Assembly (NCBI RefSeq): GCF_019039255.1
Contig: NZ_CP077062.1
Span: 4,836,001-4,900,000 of the forward strand
Direction: 5' to 3'
DNA length: 64,000 bases
Source of the DNA: Nocardioides panacis
GTDB lineage: Bacteria; Actinomycetota; Actinomycetes; Propionibacteriales; Nocardioidaceae
Both the position numbers and the translations under genes were made by a program. Below, one piece after another: positions 8,697 through 16,976 of this stretch (position 1 is its first letter; each line of letters starts with the position of its first letter). Below the pieces are notes generated by a model. The model had not been told where the DNA came from. It did not search any database and saw only the letters and a list, made by a program, of their open reading frames with translations.

Positions 8697-9021
8697 CCGT
8701 GGCCGCCTCGACGGTGGGGTGCGCGCGCAGCACCCGGTCCAGGTTGGTCAGCGCCAGCACGGTCGCGACCTGCTGGGCGACGCCGGTGATCCGCACGTCC
8801 CCGTCGCCCTGACGGGCCTTCTTCAGCCCGGCGATCAGGGTGCCGAGCCCGGAGGAGTCCATGAACGAGACGGCGGCCAGGTCGACGACCACCCGCGGGT
8901 GCCCGGACTCGACGGCCTGGTCGATGACCGCCTTGAGGCGGGGGGCCGAGACCATGGTGAGCCGGCCCTCCAGACGGAGCACGGTGACGCCCCGTTCGCG
9001 GTCGGTCTGCTCGATCTCCAT
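8686..9021 (-). CDS. STAS-domain anti-sigma factor antagonist (RsbV-like)
   Basis: A 111-residue single STAS domain. AAVSFMDSSGLGTLI contains the conserved D-S-S-G segment in which a Ser is phosphorylated in RsbV/SpoIIAA proteins. The unphosphorylated form binds the partner ATPase and so frees the sigma factor. It sits between the phosphatase gene upstream (25 nt gap) and the ATPase gene downstream (11 nt overlap), so all three are probably one transcript. Confidence 0.9.
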   Translation of the reverse strand: MEIEQTDRERGVTVLRLEGRLTMVSAPRLKAVIDQAVESGHPRVVVDLAAVSFMDSSGLGTLIAGLKKARQGDGDVRITGVAQQVATVLALTNLDRVLRAHPTVEAATDGW

Positions 9022-9046
9022 GCGGCTCCTGTTGCGGTGGGGGACG

Positions 9047-10219
9047 TCAGGCGACGTCGTGGCGGCGGACCACCACGGCGGTCACGTCGTCGGTGGCGTG
9101 GTGGTCGCGGGCGTAGGCGGCCACGATGTCGACGACCTCCTGCGCGGTCGAGCAGGACGCGACGGTCTCGCGGGCGGCCTCGCGGGCGTCCTCGATGGTG
9201 TCGAAGAGGTCCAGCAGGCCGTCGCTGAGCGCGATGAACGTGTCGCCCGGCTCGAGCACCACCCGGTCGGCGCGCCACGGCTCCCACGCCGGCGCGCCCA
9301 GCGGCAGGCCGTCGGACTCGAACTGGTGGGCCTCGCCGGCGCGGGTGACGATGCCGGCGATGCCGTGCCCGGCGTCGACGTAGGTCAGCGTCCCGCTCGC
9401 CGGGTCCAGGCGGGCTGCCAGCAGGGTGACGAACGTCGAGGTGTCGAAGAGGTCGGACTCCAGCGCCGCCGCGGCCCGGTTCACGGCCGTCTCGACGTCG
9501 TTGAAGCGGGAGGCGCCGCGCAGCACGGAGCGGACGCTCGCGCCGATGATCGCGGCGGGGATGCCCTTGCCCATCACGTCCGCGATCACCACCTGGAAGT
9601 CGTCGCCGAGGAGGTGCCAGTCGAAGAAGTCGCCGCCCACGGCGGACGCGGGCAGGCAGACGCCGGCGACGTCGTACCCGGGCAGGTGCGGGGTGCGTCG
9701 CGGCAGCAGGGTGCGCTGCAGCTCGCCGGCCCGGTCGAGCTCGTCGGTGCGGGCCAGCTCGGTCTCCACGAAGTCCGCCAGCTCGCGCAGGATGGCGAGC
9801 TGGTTGTCGTCCAGGGTGCGGGGCCGGGTGTCCACGATGCAGAGCGAGCCGACACGGGCGCCGCCCGGTGCGTGCAGCGGCTGGCCGGCGTAGAACCGGA
9901 CGCCGCCCTCGGCAGTCACCCCCGGGTACGACGCGAAGCGCGGGTCGTGGACCGGGTCGGTCACCACCAGGGCCCCCTCGCCGCGGATGGCGTGGTCGCA
10001 CATCGAGGCGGAGCGGGGGACGTCGTCGCGGTTGCCGATGCCGACCTCGGCCTTGTTCCACTGCCGGTGCTCGTCGATCAGGCTGACCATCGCCATCGGC
10101 ACGTCGAACATCCGCCGGGTGAGCCGGACCAGCCGGTCGAAGCGCTCCTCGCGGGGGGTGTCGAGCAGGTTCAGGGCAGCCAGGGCCCGCAGGCGGGTCT
10201 CCTCGGTGAGTGCGACCAT
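9047..10219 (-). CDS. GAF-domain SpoIIE-type (PP2C) phosphatase, RsbU-like
   Basis: A 390-residue protein. Residues about 20-155 form a GAF sensor domain (SLIDEHRQWNKAEVG, SMCDHAI, VGSLCIVDTRPR are typical segments). About 160-185 is a linker helix, and about 190-388 is a PP2C/SpoIIE phosphatase domain (GGDFFDWHLL, ADVMGKGIPAAI, LSDGLLDLFD carry the metal-binding Asp residues). It should dephosphorylate the STAS protein encoded next to it in response to a signal bound by the GAF domain. The ATG at 10219 has AGGAG just upstream. Confidence 0.92.
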   Translation of the reverse strand: MVALTEETRLRALAALNLLDTPREERFDRLVRLTRRMFDVPMAMVSLIDEHRQWNKAEVGIGNRDDVPRSASMCDHAIRGEGALVVTDPVHDPRFASYPGVTAEGGVRFYAGQPLHAPGGARVGSLCIVDTRPRTLDDNQLAILRELADFVETELARTDELDRAGELQRTLLPRRTPHLPGYDVAGVCLPASAVGGDFFDWHLLGDDFQVVIADVMGKGIPAAIIGASVRSVLRGASRFNDVETAVNRAAAALESDLFDTSTFVTLLAARLDPASGTLTYVDAGHGIAGIVTRAGEAHQFESDGLPLGAPAWEPWRADRVVLEPGDTFIALSDGLLDLFDTIEDAREAARETVASCSTAQEVVDIVAAYARDHHATDDVTAVVVRRHDVA

Positions 10220-10282
10220 CGTGCTCCTTCCGCGGCCGGCCAGGTAGAGGTATCGGCCGACCCGCGCGGATGCTGACCCATT

Positions 10283-10353
10283 CCCCGATAGTCCGTGACG
10301 TTCTTGCTCCCCGAGGACCCGCCCGGGGACAAGTACGTCACGGACTATCGGGG
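10283..10353. repeat. 71-bp near-perfect intergenic palindrome
   Basis: Left arm 10283-10313 and right arm 10324-10353 pair over 19 uninterrupted bases (starting CCCCGATAGTCCGTGACGT), then one T-T mismatch, 4 more pairs, a single bulged C at 10307, and 6 final pairs closing a 10-nt loop. This gives 29 paired bases. It lies between the divergent phosphatase (start 10219) and kinase (start 10378) genes. There is no T-tract, so it is not a standard terminator. It could be a repeated extragenic palindrome, a protein-binding site or a structured RNA. Confidence 0.85.
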
Positions 10354-10377
10354 GTGGGTGGGTGGCACGATGAGCCG

Positions 10378-11478
10378 ATGCCGAGGATGCGGGTGGGGGA
10401 GACCCTGCACAGCGACACCGGGACGCCGTACCTCGTCGTCGGCCCGCTGGGCGAGGGCGGCTTCGGCGAGGCGTACGTCGGGCAGCAGCTGTCCGCCCGC
10501 GGCACCCCGCAGCGGACCGTCGCGATCAAGGTGTGCCAGAGCCTCGAGGACTGGCACGGCGAGGCGTACTTCGGGCGGCTGCTGCAGGGCGACCCGCGCG
10601 TCGTGGAGCTCCTGGACGCGTTCGTCACCGCGACCGGACGCGGCCAGCGCCAGCGCCGCCGGCACGTGCTGGTGTTCGAGCACATGGACGAGGGCACGGT
10701 CTGGGACGCGGTCGAGCGCGACGGGCTGCGCTGGAGCGAGGGCAAGGTGCGCGCCGAGATCCGGGCGCTGCTCAAGCTGCTGCGCCGGATGCACGGGGTG
10801 TGGATCATCCACCGCGACATCAAGCCCGACAACGTCTACCTGCGCGACGGGCGGCTGGTGCTTGGCGACTTCGGGATCACCAAGCTGGCCCTGGACCAGA
10901 AGGGCTCGGACGCCTCCAAGTTCCAGCCGGACTTCGCCCCGCGCGACCTCGCCTCCAGCACCCTGTGGGGGCCGGCCGAGGACATCTTCCAGGTCGGCCT
11001 GCTCGCCGCGACCCTGCTGTCCGGGGAGATCTGGTGGAACGACCTGGTGTCCGCGCGGGCGATCGCCGGGCTGGACGCCGACGACGCGTTCAAGAGCTGG
11101 ATCTGGCACGCCACCGGTGCCCGGTCCAAGCGCTACTGGCACGCCGACGACGCGCTCGACGCGCTGTCCTCGCTGCGCCGCGTCGACGTCGCGCCCGGCC
11201 GGGCCCCGCGCACGCTGCGCGACCAGCCGGTGGTGTTCAGCGGCCGGCTCGACGGGCTGACCCGCGCCCAGGCGATGGCCCGGGCCCGGGCCGTGGGCGC
11301 CCACCCCCAGACCCGGCTGACCGACGCCACGACGGTGGTCGTGGTCGGGCGGGTCGGCACCTCGGAGGGCCTGAAGATGTTCGGGGTGCGCGAGCGGCTG
11401 CGCACCGGCCAGCCGATCCGGGTGATCAACCAGGAGCAGTTCGTGCGGCTGACCCGGCGGGTCCGGCTGCGCGGCTGA
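10378..11478 (+). CDS. Ser/Thr protein kinase fused to a BRCT-like domain
   Basis: A 366-residue protein. The kinase domain spans about 15-270, with Gly loop GEGGFGEAYVG (25-35), ATP-anchoring Lys51 in VAIKVCQ, catalytic loop HRDIKPDN (145-152, Asp147) and DFG at 164-166. No membrane segment or PASTA repeat is present, so it should be cytosolic, unlike PknB. Residues about 283-366 (VVFSGRLDGLTRAQAMARARAVGAHPQ followed by TTVVVVG) look like a BRCT domain of the NAD-dependent ligase type, usually a phosphopeptide or DNA-end binding module. The start is supported by a -10-like CACGAT at 10366-10371. It is divergent from the Rsb-like set. Confidence 0.85.
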   Translation: MPRMRVGETLHSDTGTPYLVVGPLGEGGFGEAYVGQQLSARGTPQRTVAIKVCQSLEDWHGEAYFGRLLQGDPRVVELLDAFVTATGRGQRQRRRHVLVFEHMDEGTVWDAVERDGLRWSEGKVRAEIRALLKLLRRMHGVWIIHRDIKPDNVYLRDGRLVLGDFGITKLALDQKGSDASKFQPDFAPRDLASSTLWGPAEDIFQVGLLAATLLSGEIWWNDLVSARAIAGLDADDAFKSWIWHATGARSKRYWHADDALDALSSLRRVDVAPGRAPRTLRDQPVVFSGRLDGLTRAQAMARARAVGAHPQTRLTDATTVVVVGRVGTSEGLKMFGVRERLRTGQPIRVINQEQFVRLTRRVRLRG

Positions 11479-11517
11479 GACGTCCCGGGTTTGGCGGGCG
11501 CTGCGAGGGTGGGACAC

Positions 11518-11934
11518 ATGCCCATCGCCACCAGCTCCTACGCCCACGTCCGGATCACCGTCACCGACATCGAGCGCTCCCGGGCGTTCTACGACGCGGT
11601 GCTCGGCCTGCCGGTCGCCTTCGAGCTGCCGCCGGACGCAGACGAGGCCACCCGCGAGCAGCTGTCGTTCCTGTTCGGCGGGGTGATCTACCGGCTCGGC
11701 GACTCGCTGTTCGGGCTCCGCCCGGTCAGCCGCGACGAGTTCGACGAGAACCGCACCGGGCTCGACCACCTGAGCTTCGCGGTGGCCGACCGTGCGGCGC
11801 TCGAGGACGCGCTCGCCGTGCTGGACGCGCACACCGTGCCGCACGAGGAGATCAAGGACATCGGCGTGGGCTGGATCCTGGAGTTCCGCGACCCCGACGG
11901 GATCGCCCTGGAGCTCTTCGCCGCGAAGTCCTAG
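11518..11934 (+). CDS. VOC (glyoxalase/dioxygenase superfamily) protein
   Basis: A 138-residue protein with the two beta-alpha-beta-beta-beta halves of the vicinal oxygen chelate fold: YAHVRITVTDIERSRAFYDAVLGL in the first half and GLDHLSFAVADRAALEDAL and LEFRDPDGIALELF in the second. His and Glu in these strands are the usual metal ligands. Substrate unknown. Its stop codon TAG shares the palindromic tetranucleotide CTAG with the stop of the converging GT2 gene. Confidence 0.88.
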   Translation: MPIATSSYAHVRITVTDIERSRAFYDAVLGLPVAFELPPDADEATREQLSFLFGGVIYRLGDSLFGLRPVSRDEFDENRTGLDHLSFAVADRAALEDALAVLDAHTVPHEEIKDIGVGWILEFRDPDGIALELFAAKS

Positions 11935-12662
11935 GCGACGCCGGCCGACGGCTCCAGGCCGGCCAGCCGGTCGGCCAGCCCGCCGGCTGCCCGGCCCATC
12001 AACCGGCCGCTGGTGACCACCGAGACGCCGGTGGTCCGCAGCAACCGGTGGCCCCGGGCCTCCAGCGCGTCGACGAGCGCCTGGTCCTCGCCGTGCACGG
12101 CGTGCGGGAAGCCGCCGACGTCGAGGTAGGCGTCCGCGCGGACGGCCAGGTTGGCGCCGTACACGTGCTGGTGCGTGTCGCCGTCGGTCTTCTCGCGGAG
12201 CAGCCGGTCGTAGGCCGCCGACGCCTCGGCGCTGCCCCGCCACCGGTCGAGGGTGGTGACGCCGACGACCGCGGCCGCGTCGACGGCACGGGCGGACTGC
12301 AGGATCCGGCCGACCCACCCCGTCCCGACCTCGGTGTCCGCGTCGGTGGACAGCACCCAGGTGCGTCCCGGGTCGCCGTCCAGGCGCGCCAGCCCACGGC
12401 GTACGCCGGAGTCGCGGACCTGCCCGACCGTCACCGACGACTCGTCCCGGGTGACCCGGGCGTCGCGGCGCCGCCCCAGCACCCCGCCCGCGCGTACGGC
12501 GGTCAGGTCGGCGCACCGGTGCGCGACGACCTCGAGGGCGCACCGGCCGACGAGGCCCTGCTCGACGGCCAGGTCCAGGGACGCGCACACGCCGTGCAGG
12601 GTCCGGGCGATGCCGTCCTGCTCGTCGCGGGCCGGCACCACGACCACGACGTCGACGCTCAT
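11931..12662 (-). CDS. Family 2 glycosyltransferase
   Basis: A 243-residue GT-A fold enzyme. The N-terminus VDVVVVVPARDEQDGIARTL is the nucleotide-sugar binding start; WVLSTDADTEVG holds the metal-binding DxD-type motif; GGFPHAVHGEDQALVDAL carries a conserved ED motif near the catalytic base. There are no membrane helices, so it is a cytosolic transferase. It is the last gene of a four-gene coupled operon; its ATG overlaps the acyl-CoA dehydrogenase stop by 4 nt. Confidence 0.88.
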   Translation of the reverse strand: MSVDVVVVVPARDEQDGIARTLHGVCASLDLAVEQGLVGRCALEVVAHRCADLTAVRAGGVLGRRRDARVTRDESSVTVGQVRDSGVRRGLARLDGDPGRTWVLSTDADTEVGTGWVGRILQSARAVDAAAVVGVTTLDRWRGSAEASAAYDRLLREKTDGDTHQHVYGANLAVRADAYLDVGGFPHAVHGEDQALVDALEARGHRLLRTTGVSVVTSGRLMGRAAGGLADRLAGLEPSAGVA

Positions 12663-13639
12663 CCGGTGGGCTCGCGGGTGTCCAGCGCGTGCCGGCCGGC
12701 CGCCTCGTGCGCGAGGTCGACGTGGTGCTGGCGCACGAAGATCGCCAGGTCCGCCAGCGTCCGGGCGAGCCGCGCGTCCCCGCTCAGCCCTCCCGGCCCG
12801 ACGATCCGCTGGGCCTCGTCGACGACCTGCTCGCAGGCGGTGACCACGCAGGTGCGGGCCGCGGTGGTCTCGCGGGCGAGCCGGTCGCCGTCCAGGTCGG
12901 GCAGCCGCCGCGCGGTGGCGGCCACGACGGTCCGGGCCTGCCACACCGCCTGCTCCGCCACGCCGAGCCGGCGAACCTGGTGGGCGGACGGCGTGAACCG
13001 GCGCAGCCCGGCGGCGACCTGCTCCAGCACCGACTGCGCACCGCCGGCCCAGACGGCCGCGACGCCGAGCCCGCCGACGAGGAAGCCCGGACGGCGCAGG
13101 TAGAAGTTCTCCGGCCCCACCACGTCGTCGGCGCCGCACGGCATCGAGGCGGTCACGGTGAACGACCGCGAGGCGTCCATCGCCGAGGTGTGCCAGCTGT
13201 CGCGGTCGGCGCGCACCGCGTCGGCGGCGACGTCGAACAGCAGGTGGGTGTCGGCGTCCACCCAGCCCGGCAGCAGCGCCCGGTCGACGACGTCGATGCC
13301 GGAGGCGAACCGCAGCTCGCCGTCGAGGTGCCACCCGGTCCCGTTCGCACGGGCGCCGACGCCGGTGCCGGCGGAGCGCGACGCCCAGACGCCGTACACG
13401 CCGGGTCGGGGCGCGGCGCCGGCCTGGTCGAGGATCCGCAGGGCGTCGGCGTGCCCCTCGACCAGCCGCGCCAGGCACAGGTCGACGCGGGCGACCTCGG
13501 CGAGCGCGTCGGCGAAGCCGGGGAACGGGCCGGTCCACACCTCGGTGTGCTCGGCGGCGAGGTCCCGGACCGCGGCCCGCATCGCCGCGGTCGACGACCT
13601 GACCTCGTCGGCGCGCACGGTCAGCGCGACGGCGCTCAC
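12659..13639 (-). CDS. Acyl-CoA dehydrogenase family protein
   Basis: A 326-residue protein starting at GTG (13639), which overlaps the methyltransferase stop by 4 nt (GTGA). The middle region (GVYGVWASRSAGTGVGARANGTGWHLDGELRFASGIDVVDRAL) matches the FAD/substrate beta-domain, and the C-terminal third is all-helical, as in the family. It is clearly shorter than the usual roughly 380 residues because the N-terminal helical domain is reduced. Its place between a methyltransferase and a glycosyltransferase suggests a biosynthetic redox step rather than beta-oxidation; this is inference. Confidence 0.8.
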   Translation of the reverse strand: MSAVALTVRADEVRSSTAAMRAAVRDLAAEHTEVWTGPFPGFADALAEVARVDLCLARLVEGHADALRILDQAGAAPRPGVYGVWASRSAGTGVGARANGTGWHLDGELRFASGIDVVDRALLPGWVDADTHLLFDVAADAVRADRDSWHTSAMDASRSFTVTASMPCGADDVVGPENFYLRRPGFLVGGLGVAAVWAGGAQSVLEQVAAGLRRFTPSAHQVRRLGVAEQAVWQARTVVAATARRLPDLDGDRLARETTAARTCVVTACEQVVDEAQRIVGPGGLSGDARLARTLADLAIFVRQHHVDLAHEAAGRHALDTREPTG

Positions 13640-14202
13640 GCGGGGGCCTCGTAGACGTCGAGCAGGAAGTCCTGGTCGACGTGGGTGACGAGCGTGCGCA
13701 CGTCTCTCCTCACGCAGTCGAGACGGATCCGGGCGTGCATCTCGGGCCCGCCGCGGAACGCGTCGTGGGGGTGGTGCGCCCAGTGCACGACGACCAGGTG
13801 GCCGCCGGGCTCGCACCGGGACCAGAGCGCGTCCAGCGCGCCCTCCAGGTCGGGGACGTAGTAGAGGAACTCGGCGGCCACGACGAGGTCGACGGTGCCC
13901 TCGAAGGGCACCTCGGGCAGCGTGGACCGGTGCACGCTGACGCTGGGCAGGTCGCTGGTGCGCTGCCGGGCGAGGGCGACCGCGGTGTCCGACACGTCGG
14001 AGGCGACCAGCTCCCCGACCCGGTCGGCCAGCCGGCGCGAGACCAGGCCGGGCCCGCAGCCCGGCTCCCACGCGCGCCGGTAGCGCTCCGCGGGCAGCGC
14101 GGCCAGCAGCACGGCCAGCTTGCGGCGCTCGTACCACGAGGTCTCGACCTGCCACGGGTCGTGGTCGGCCTGGTACATCGCCTCGAAGTCGGGGACGGTC
14201 AT
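13636..14202 (-). CDS. Class I SAM methyltransferase, NodS-like
   Basis: A 188-residue protein. RAWEPGCGPGLVSRRLADR contains the SAM-binding motif I (E-x-G-x-G-x-G), then VASDVSDTAVALARQRT and VDLVVAAEFLYYVPD follow as motifs II and post-II. The start region (FEAMYQADHDPWQVETSWYERRKLAVLLAALP) matches the NodS family, whose founding members N-methylate chitooligosaccharides in Nod-factor synthesis. It is coupled by 4-nt overlaps to the PIG-L gene upstream and the acyl-CoA dehydrogenase gene downstream. Confidence 0.88.
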   Translation of the reverse strand: MTVPDFEAMYQADHDPWQVETSWYERRKLAVLLAALPAERYRRAWEPGCGPGLVSRRLADRVGELVASDVSDTAVALARQRTSDLPSVSVHRSTLPEVPFEGTVDLVVAAEFLYYVPDLEGALDALWSRCEPGGHLVVVHWAHHPHDAFRGGPEMHARIRLDCVRRDVRTLVTHVDQDFLLDVYEAPA

Positions 14203-14945
14203 CGGCGCACCACGCACTCGTGCGGCCACGCGACCACGGCCGGCGGGAGCACCGGTCCGAGGTGCGGGGCGAGCGGCTCGACCTGGGTGCGGTACCCCGC
14301 GAGCGCCGTACGACGGGCCCGGCGGGCCGCCTCGCCAAGGGCCACCTGGGCGACGTCGTCGGGGACGTCGACGGGGTCGGTCCAGTGCACGGTCCAGAGC
14401 AGGAACTCCGCGACCCGGTCCGGTCCGCAGACCGCCAGCGCGGCCCGGGAGACGGCGCGGTGGTCGGGGTGCGGGTCGGCGTGCCACAGCGTCGCGACCC
14501 GGTCCGGCCGGTGGGTCTCGACGGCGCCCCGCACCGCGGCCTCGACCCGTCCGGGGTCGTCGGCGAGCCGGCTGTCGGGCAGGCCCAGGGCGGTGCAGCC
14601 GGCCAGCCCGAGGGCCGCGCCGGCCCGGTGCAGCTCGGCACGCCGGCGCGCGGCGAGGTCGCCGACCGGCTCGCCGACGTGGTCGAGCGCGGCCTCCCCG
14701 GAGGTCAGCGAGACGACCTGCACGTGCACGCCCGTCGCAGCCAGCTCGGCGAGCGTGCCGCCGAGCGCGAGGGTCTCGTCGTCGGGGTGCGCGACCACGA
14801 CCAGCAAGCGGTCCCCGGCGGCGACGCCGACGGCGGCAGCGGGCGACACCGGTCTGACCGCGTCGAGCCGCCGCGCCCACGCGTGGGCGTGCACCGGGTC
14901 GGGGGTGACCCGGGTCGGGGTGGTCGGGTGCGGGGTCGCGGCCAC
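14199..14945 (-). CDS. PIG-L family (LmbE-like) N-deacetylase
   Basis: A 248-residue protein. AHPDDETLALGG (residues 52-63) is the zinc-binding and catalytic signature of PIG-L deacetylases, and LWHADPHPDHRAVSRA supplies the second zinc-binding His cluster. These enzymes remove N-acetyl groups from sugars such as GlcNAc-inositol or bacillithiol and mycothiol precursors. It is the first gene of the operon PIG-L, methyltransferase, acyl-CoA dehydrogenase, GT2. The neighbours do not match the mycothiol pathway, so a different amino-sugar product is more likely. Confidence 0.9.
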   Translation of the reverse strand: MAATPHPTTPTRVTPDPVHAHAWARRLDAVRPVSPAAAVGVAAGDRLLVVVAHPDDETLALGGTLAELAATGVHVQVVSLTSGEAALDHVGEPVGDLAARRRAELHRAGAALGLAGCTALGLPDSRLADDPGRVEAAVRGAVETHRPDRVATLWHADPHPDHRAVSRAALAVCGPDRVAEFLLWTVHWTDPVDVPDDVAQVALGEAARRARRTALAGYRTQVEPLAPHLGPVLPPAVVAWPHECVVRR

Positions 14946-15044
14946 GGGACTCCAGGGAGGGGGAGGACGGCTGGGGGCTCAACCGTCCGCGGGGTGGTAC
15001 CCCGTCTTCCCGAAACCGTGCGTCCGGTCGGCGGCCCGGGCGTG

Positions 15045-16101
15045 TCAGCGGACGCTGAGCGTCTGCCGGGTGTTCAAGGTGCTGCCCGGCACCCGGGGCA
15101 GGTCGAGCAGGTCCAGCACCAGGTTGGCCAGCTCGCCGTTGCGGACCGGCTGCCGCCCGGCGTACGACGGACGCCCGACGCCGGGGTCGCGGCGGTCGTC
15201 GGCGTTCAGCGCGTACAGGTCCGCGCCCTTGGCCACGCCCACCCCCCACGCCATGAACGGCACCGTGTAGTCGACGGCCTTCGTGGGGTCGGTGTGGCCG
15301 GCGCCGAGGCCGCCGTGGTCAGCGGTGAGCACGACGGCCACGTGCCGGCGCAGCCGCGGGTCGGCGGCGACCGCGTCGAGGATCCGGCCGACCTGGGCGT
15401 CGGCGGCCCGCACGGCCCGCAGGTAGGTCGGCGACATGAACCCCGCGGCGTGGCCGGCCCGGTCGGGCTGCGCGAGGTGCACGAAGCTCAGCTCGTCGGG
15501 GGGCGCTGCGCAGCCGGCCCAGCAGCCGGGTGACGTTCGCGGCCTCGGTGGACACGGTGTAGCGGTCGATCTTGTCGCGGCCGTCGTTGGCGCCGACCCG
15601 GTCGACGGCCCCGTGGCCGGCGTCCCAGGACCGGTTCAGCAGGTCGAACTTGTGCTTGGCGGAGTAGAACGCGGTGGCGCGGCCGCGGTCGTGCGCGACG
15701 TCGAACATGCTCGCGACGTAACCGCCCGCGGTCCGGTGCAGGGTGCTGCCGTTGTCGTCGTTGAAGGTGACCCGGTGGCCGCCGGCTCCCGTCACCTGGC
15801 GGCCGGTGACCATGCCGGTGTGGTTCGGCAGGGTGATCGTCCGCTCGTAGGCGGAGCGCGCGTTCAGCGTCGTGGCGCCCTGGGCGATCATCCGGTGCAG
15901 CGCCGGGGTGCCGCCGGCGCCCAGCTCGCGGATCGCGTCGGGGTTGAGACCGTCGACCGAGATCGCCACCACGTAGTCGACCGGGTCGTCGGCCGAGCGG
16001 GGGCCGGCCGTGCTGGTGTCCGCGCCGACGGCGCAGGCCGTGGTGAGGGTGACGGCCAGCGCGAGGCCGGGCGTGCGGGTCAGGAGGCGGCGTGACGGCA
16101 T
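15045..16101 (-). pseudogene. Alkaline phosphatase/nucleotide pyrophosphatase family protein, frameshifted
   Basis: Two reading frames together give one normal protein of about 351 residues. The first part (from ATG 16101) has a signal peptide ending near TTACAVG and the metal and nucleophile region VVAISVDGLNPDAIRE and RTITLPNHTGMVTG, where the Thr in LPNHTG is the usual nucleophile. The second part (to 15045) has VVLTADHGGLGAGH, the C-terminal metal site. The frame changes at a run of six G on the plus strand (15498-15503); removing one base joins the halves in frame. Exported phosphodiesterase or pyrophosphatase activity is expected if the gene is intact in reality. Confidence 0.85.
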
Positions 16102-16133
16102 GGATCTCCCCGAGATGAGTGGTACGACGTCCC

Positions 16134-16973
16134 CTATCGTCCCTCATCGGTGCCGGGGCCGGGCGCGCCCGGCCGGAGCCAGGCGGTCCAGCGCTCCAGC
16201 GCCAGGTAGCCCATCGACTCGTACGTCGGGCGGCCGTCGTCGCTGGCCACCAGCACGGCCGGCGCCCCGGGGTCGGCGAGCGTCGCGGCCCACGTGACCG
16301 CGGCGCCGGCGCCCCTGCCCCGCGCGGCCGGCAGCGCGGCGACGTACTCCACGAGCGTGGTGCCGGCGGCCCGGTGCGCCGCCGCGACCGAGGCGGGCTC
16401 CCCGTCGAGGTACCCCACCCACACGCGGGTCGGGCCGCCGAGCAGCCCGGGCGCGAGCACGCTGCCGGGCGGGGCGCCCGGCATCGGGTAGCCCTCGACG
16501 AGGACCCGCTCGGCGACCGCGAGGCCCTCGGCGTCCCGCACCTCCCGGACCTGCACGCCGGGCGGGTCGGCGCGCGGCCGTGGCGCGGGCAGCCGGAGCA
16601 TCAGCGGCGGGTGGCCGATCAGCGCCAGGCCGTGCGGGGCGAGGTCGGGCGTCAGCCACGGGCTGAGCAGGAAGTAGGTCGTGCCGCTCGGGACCAGGTC
16701 CGCGATCTCGGCCACCACCGCCTCGGCCTCGCCGTCCGCGACCGGTGCGGTCAGCACGACCGGGTTCACCAGCGCGCCGTCGCCCTCGCCGAGCACCGCA
16801 CCGGCCCAGCGGTCCGTGCGCCGCCACGGCCGGCCGAGCGCGCCGGCGACCTCGACCGGCCACGAGGCGTGCACCAGCACGGCGCGGCGCACCAGGGTGT
16901 CGTCGGCCGGGACGTCCACCTCCCAGCCGTTGGTCAGGTGCTCGCCCTCCGCGGGAAGGATCGACCCGGTCAT
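16134..16973 (-). CDS. GNAT-family N-acetyltransferase
   Basis: A 279-residue protein. The C-terminal half carries the GNAT core: VWVGYLDGEPASVAAAHRAAGTTLVEYVAALPAARGRGAGAAVTWAA, where the ARGRGAGAA stretch is the acetyl-CoA pyrophosphate loop, and then PTYESMGYLALERWTAWL, the usual C-terminal YxxxGY/F strand. The N-terminal 130 residues form a second, less conserved domain. The acceptor is unknown. It lies 3 nt from the preceding small gene, so the two may be co-transcribed. Confidence 0.85.
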   Translation of the reverse strand: MTGSILPAEGEHLTNGWEVDVPADDTLVRRAVLVHASWPVEVAGALGRPWRRTDRWAGAVLGEGDGALVNPVVLTAPVADGEAEAVVAEIADLVPSGTTYFLLSPWLTPDLAPHGLALIGHPPLMLRLPAPRPRADPPGVQVREVRDAEGLAVAERVLVEGYPMPGAPPGSVLAPGLLGGPTRVWVGYLDGEPASVAAAHRAAGTTLVEYVAALPAARGRGAGAAVTWAATLADPGAPAVLVASDDGRPTYESMGYLALERWTAWLRPGAPGPGTDEGR

Positions 16974-16976
16974 GGC

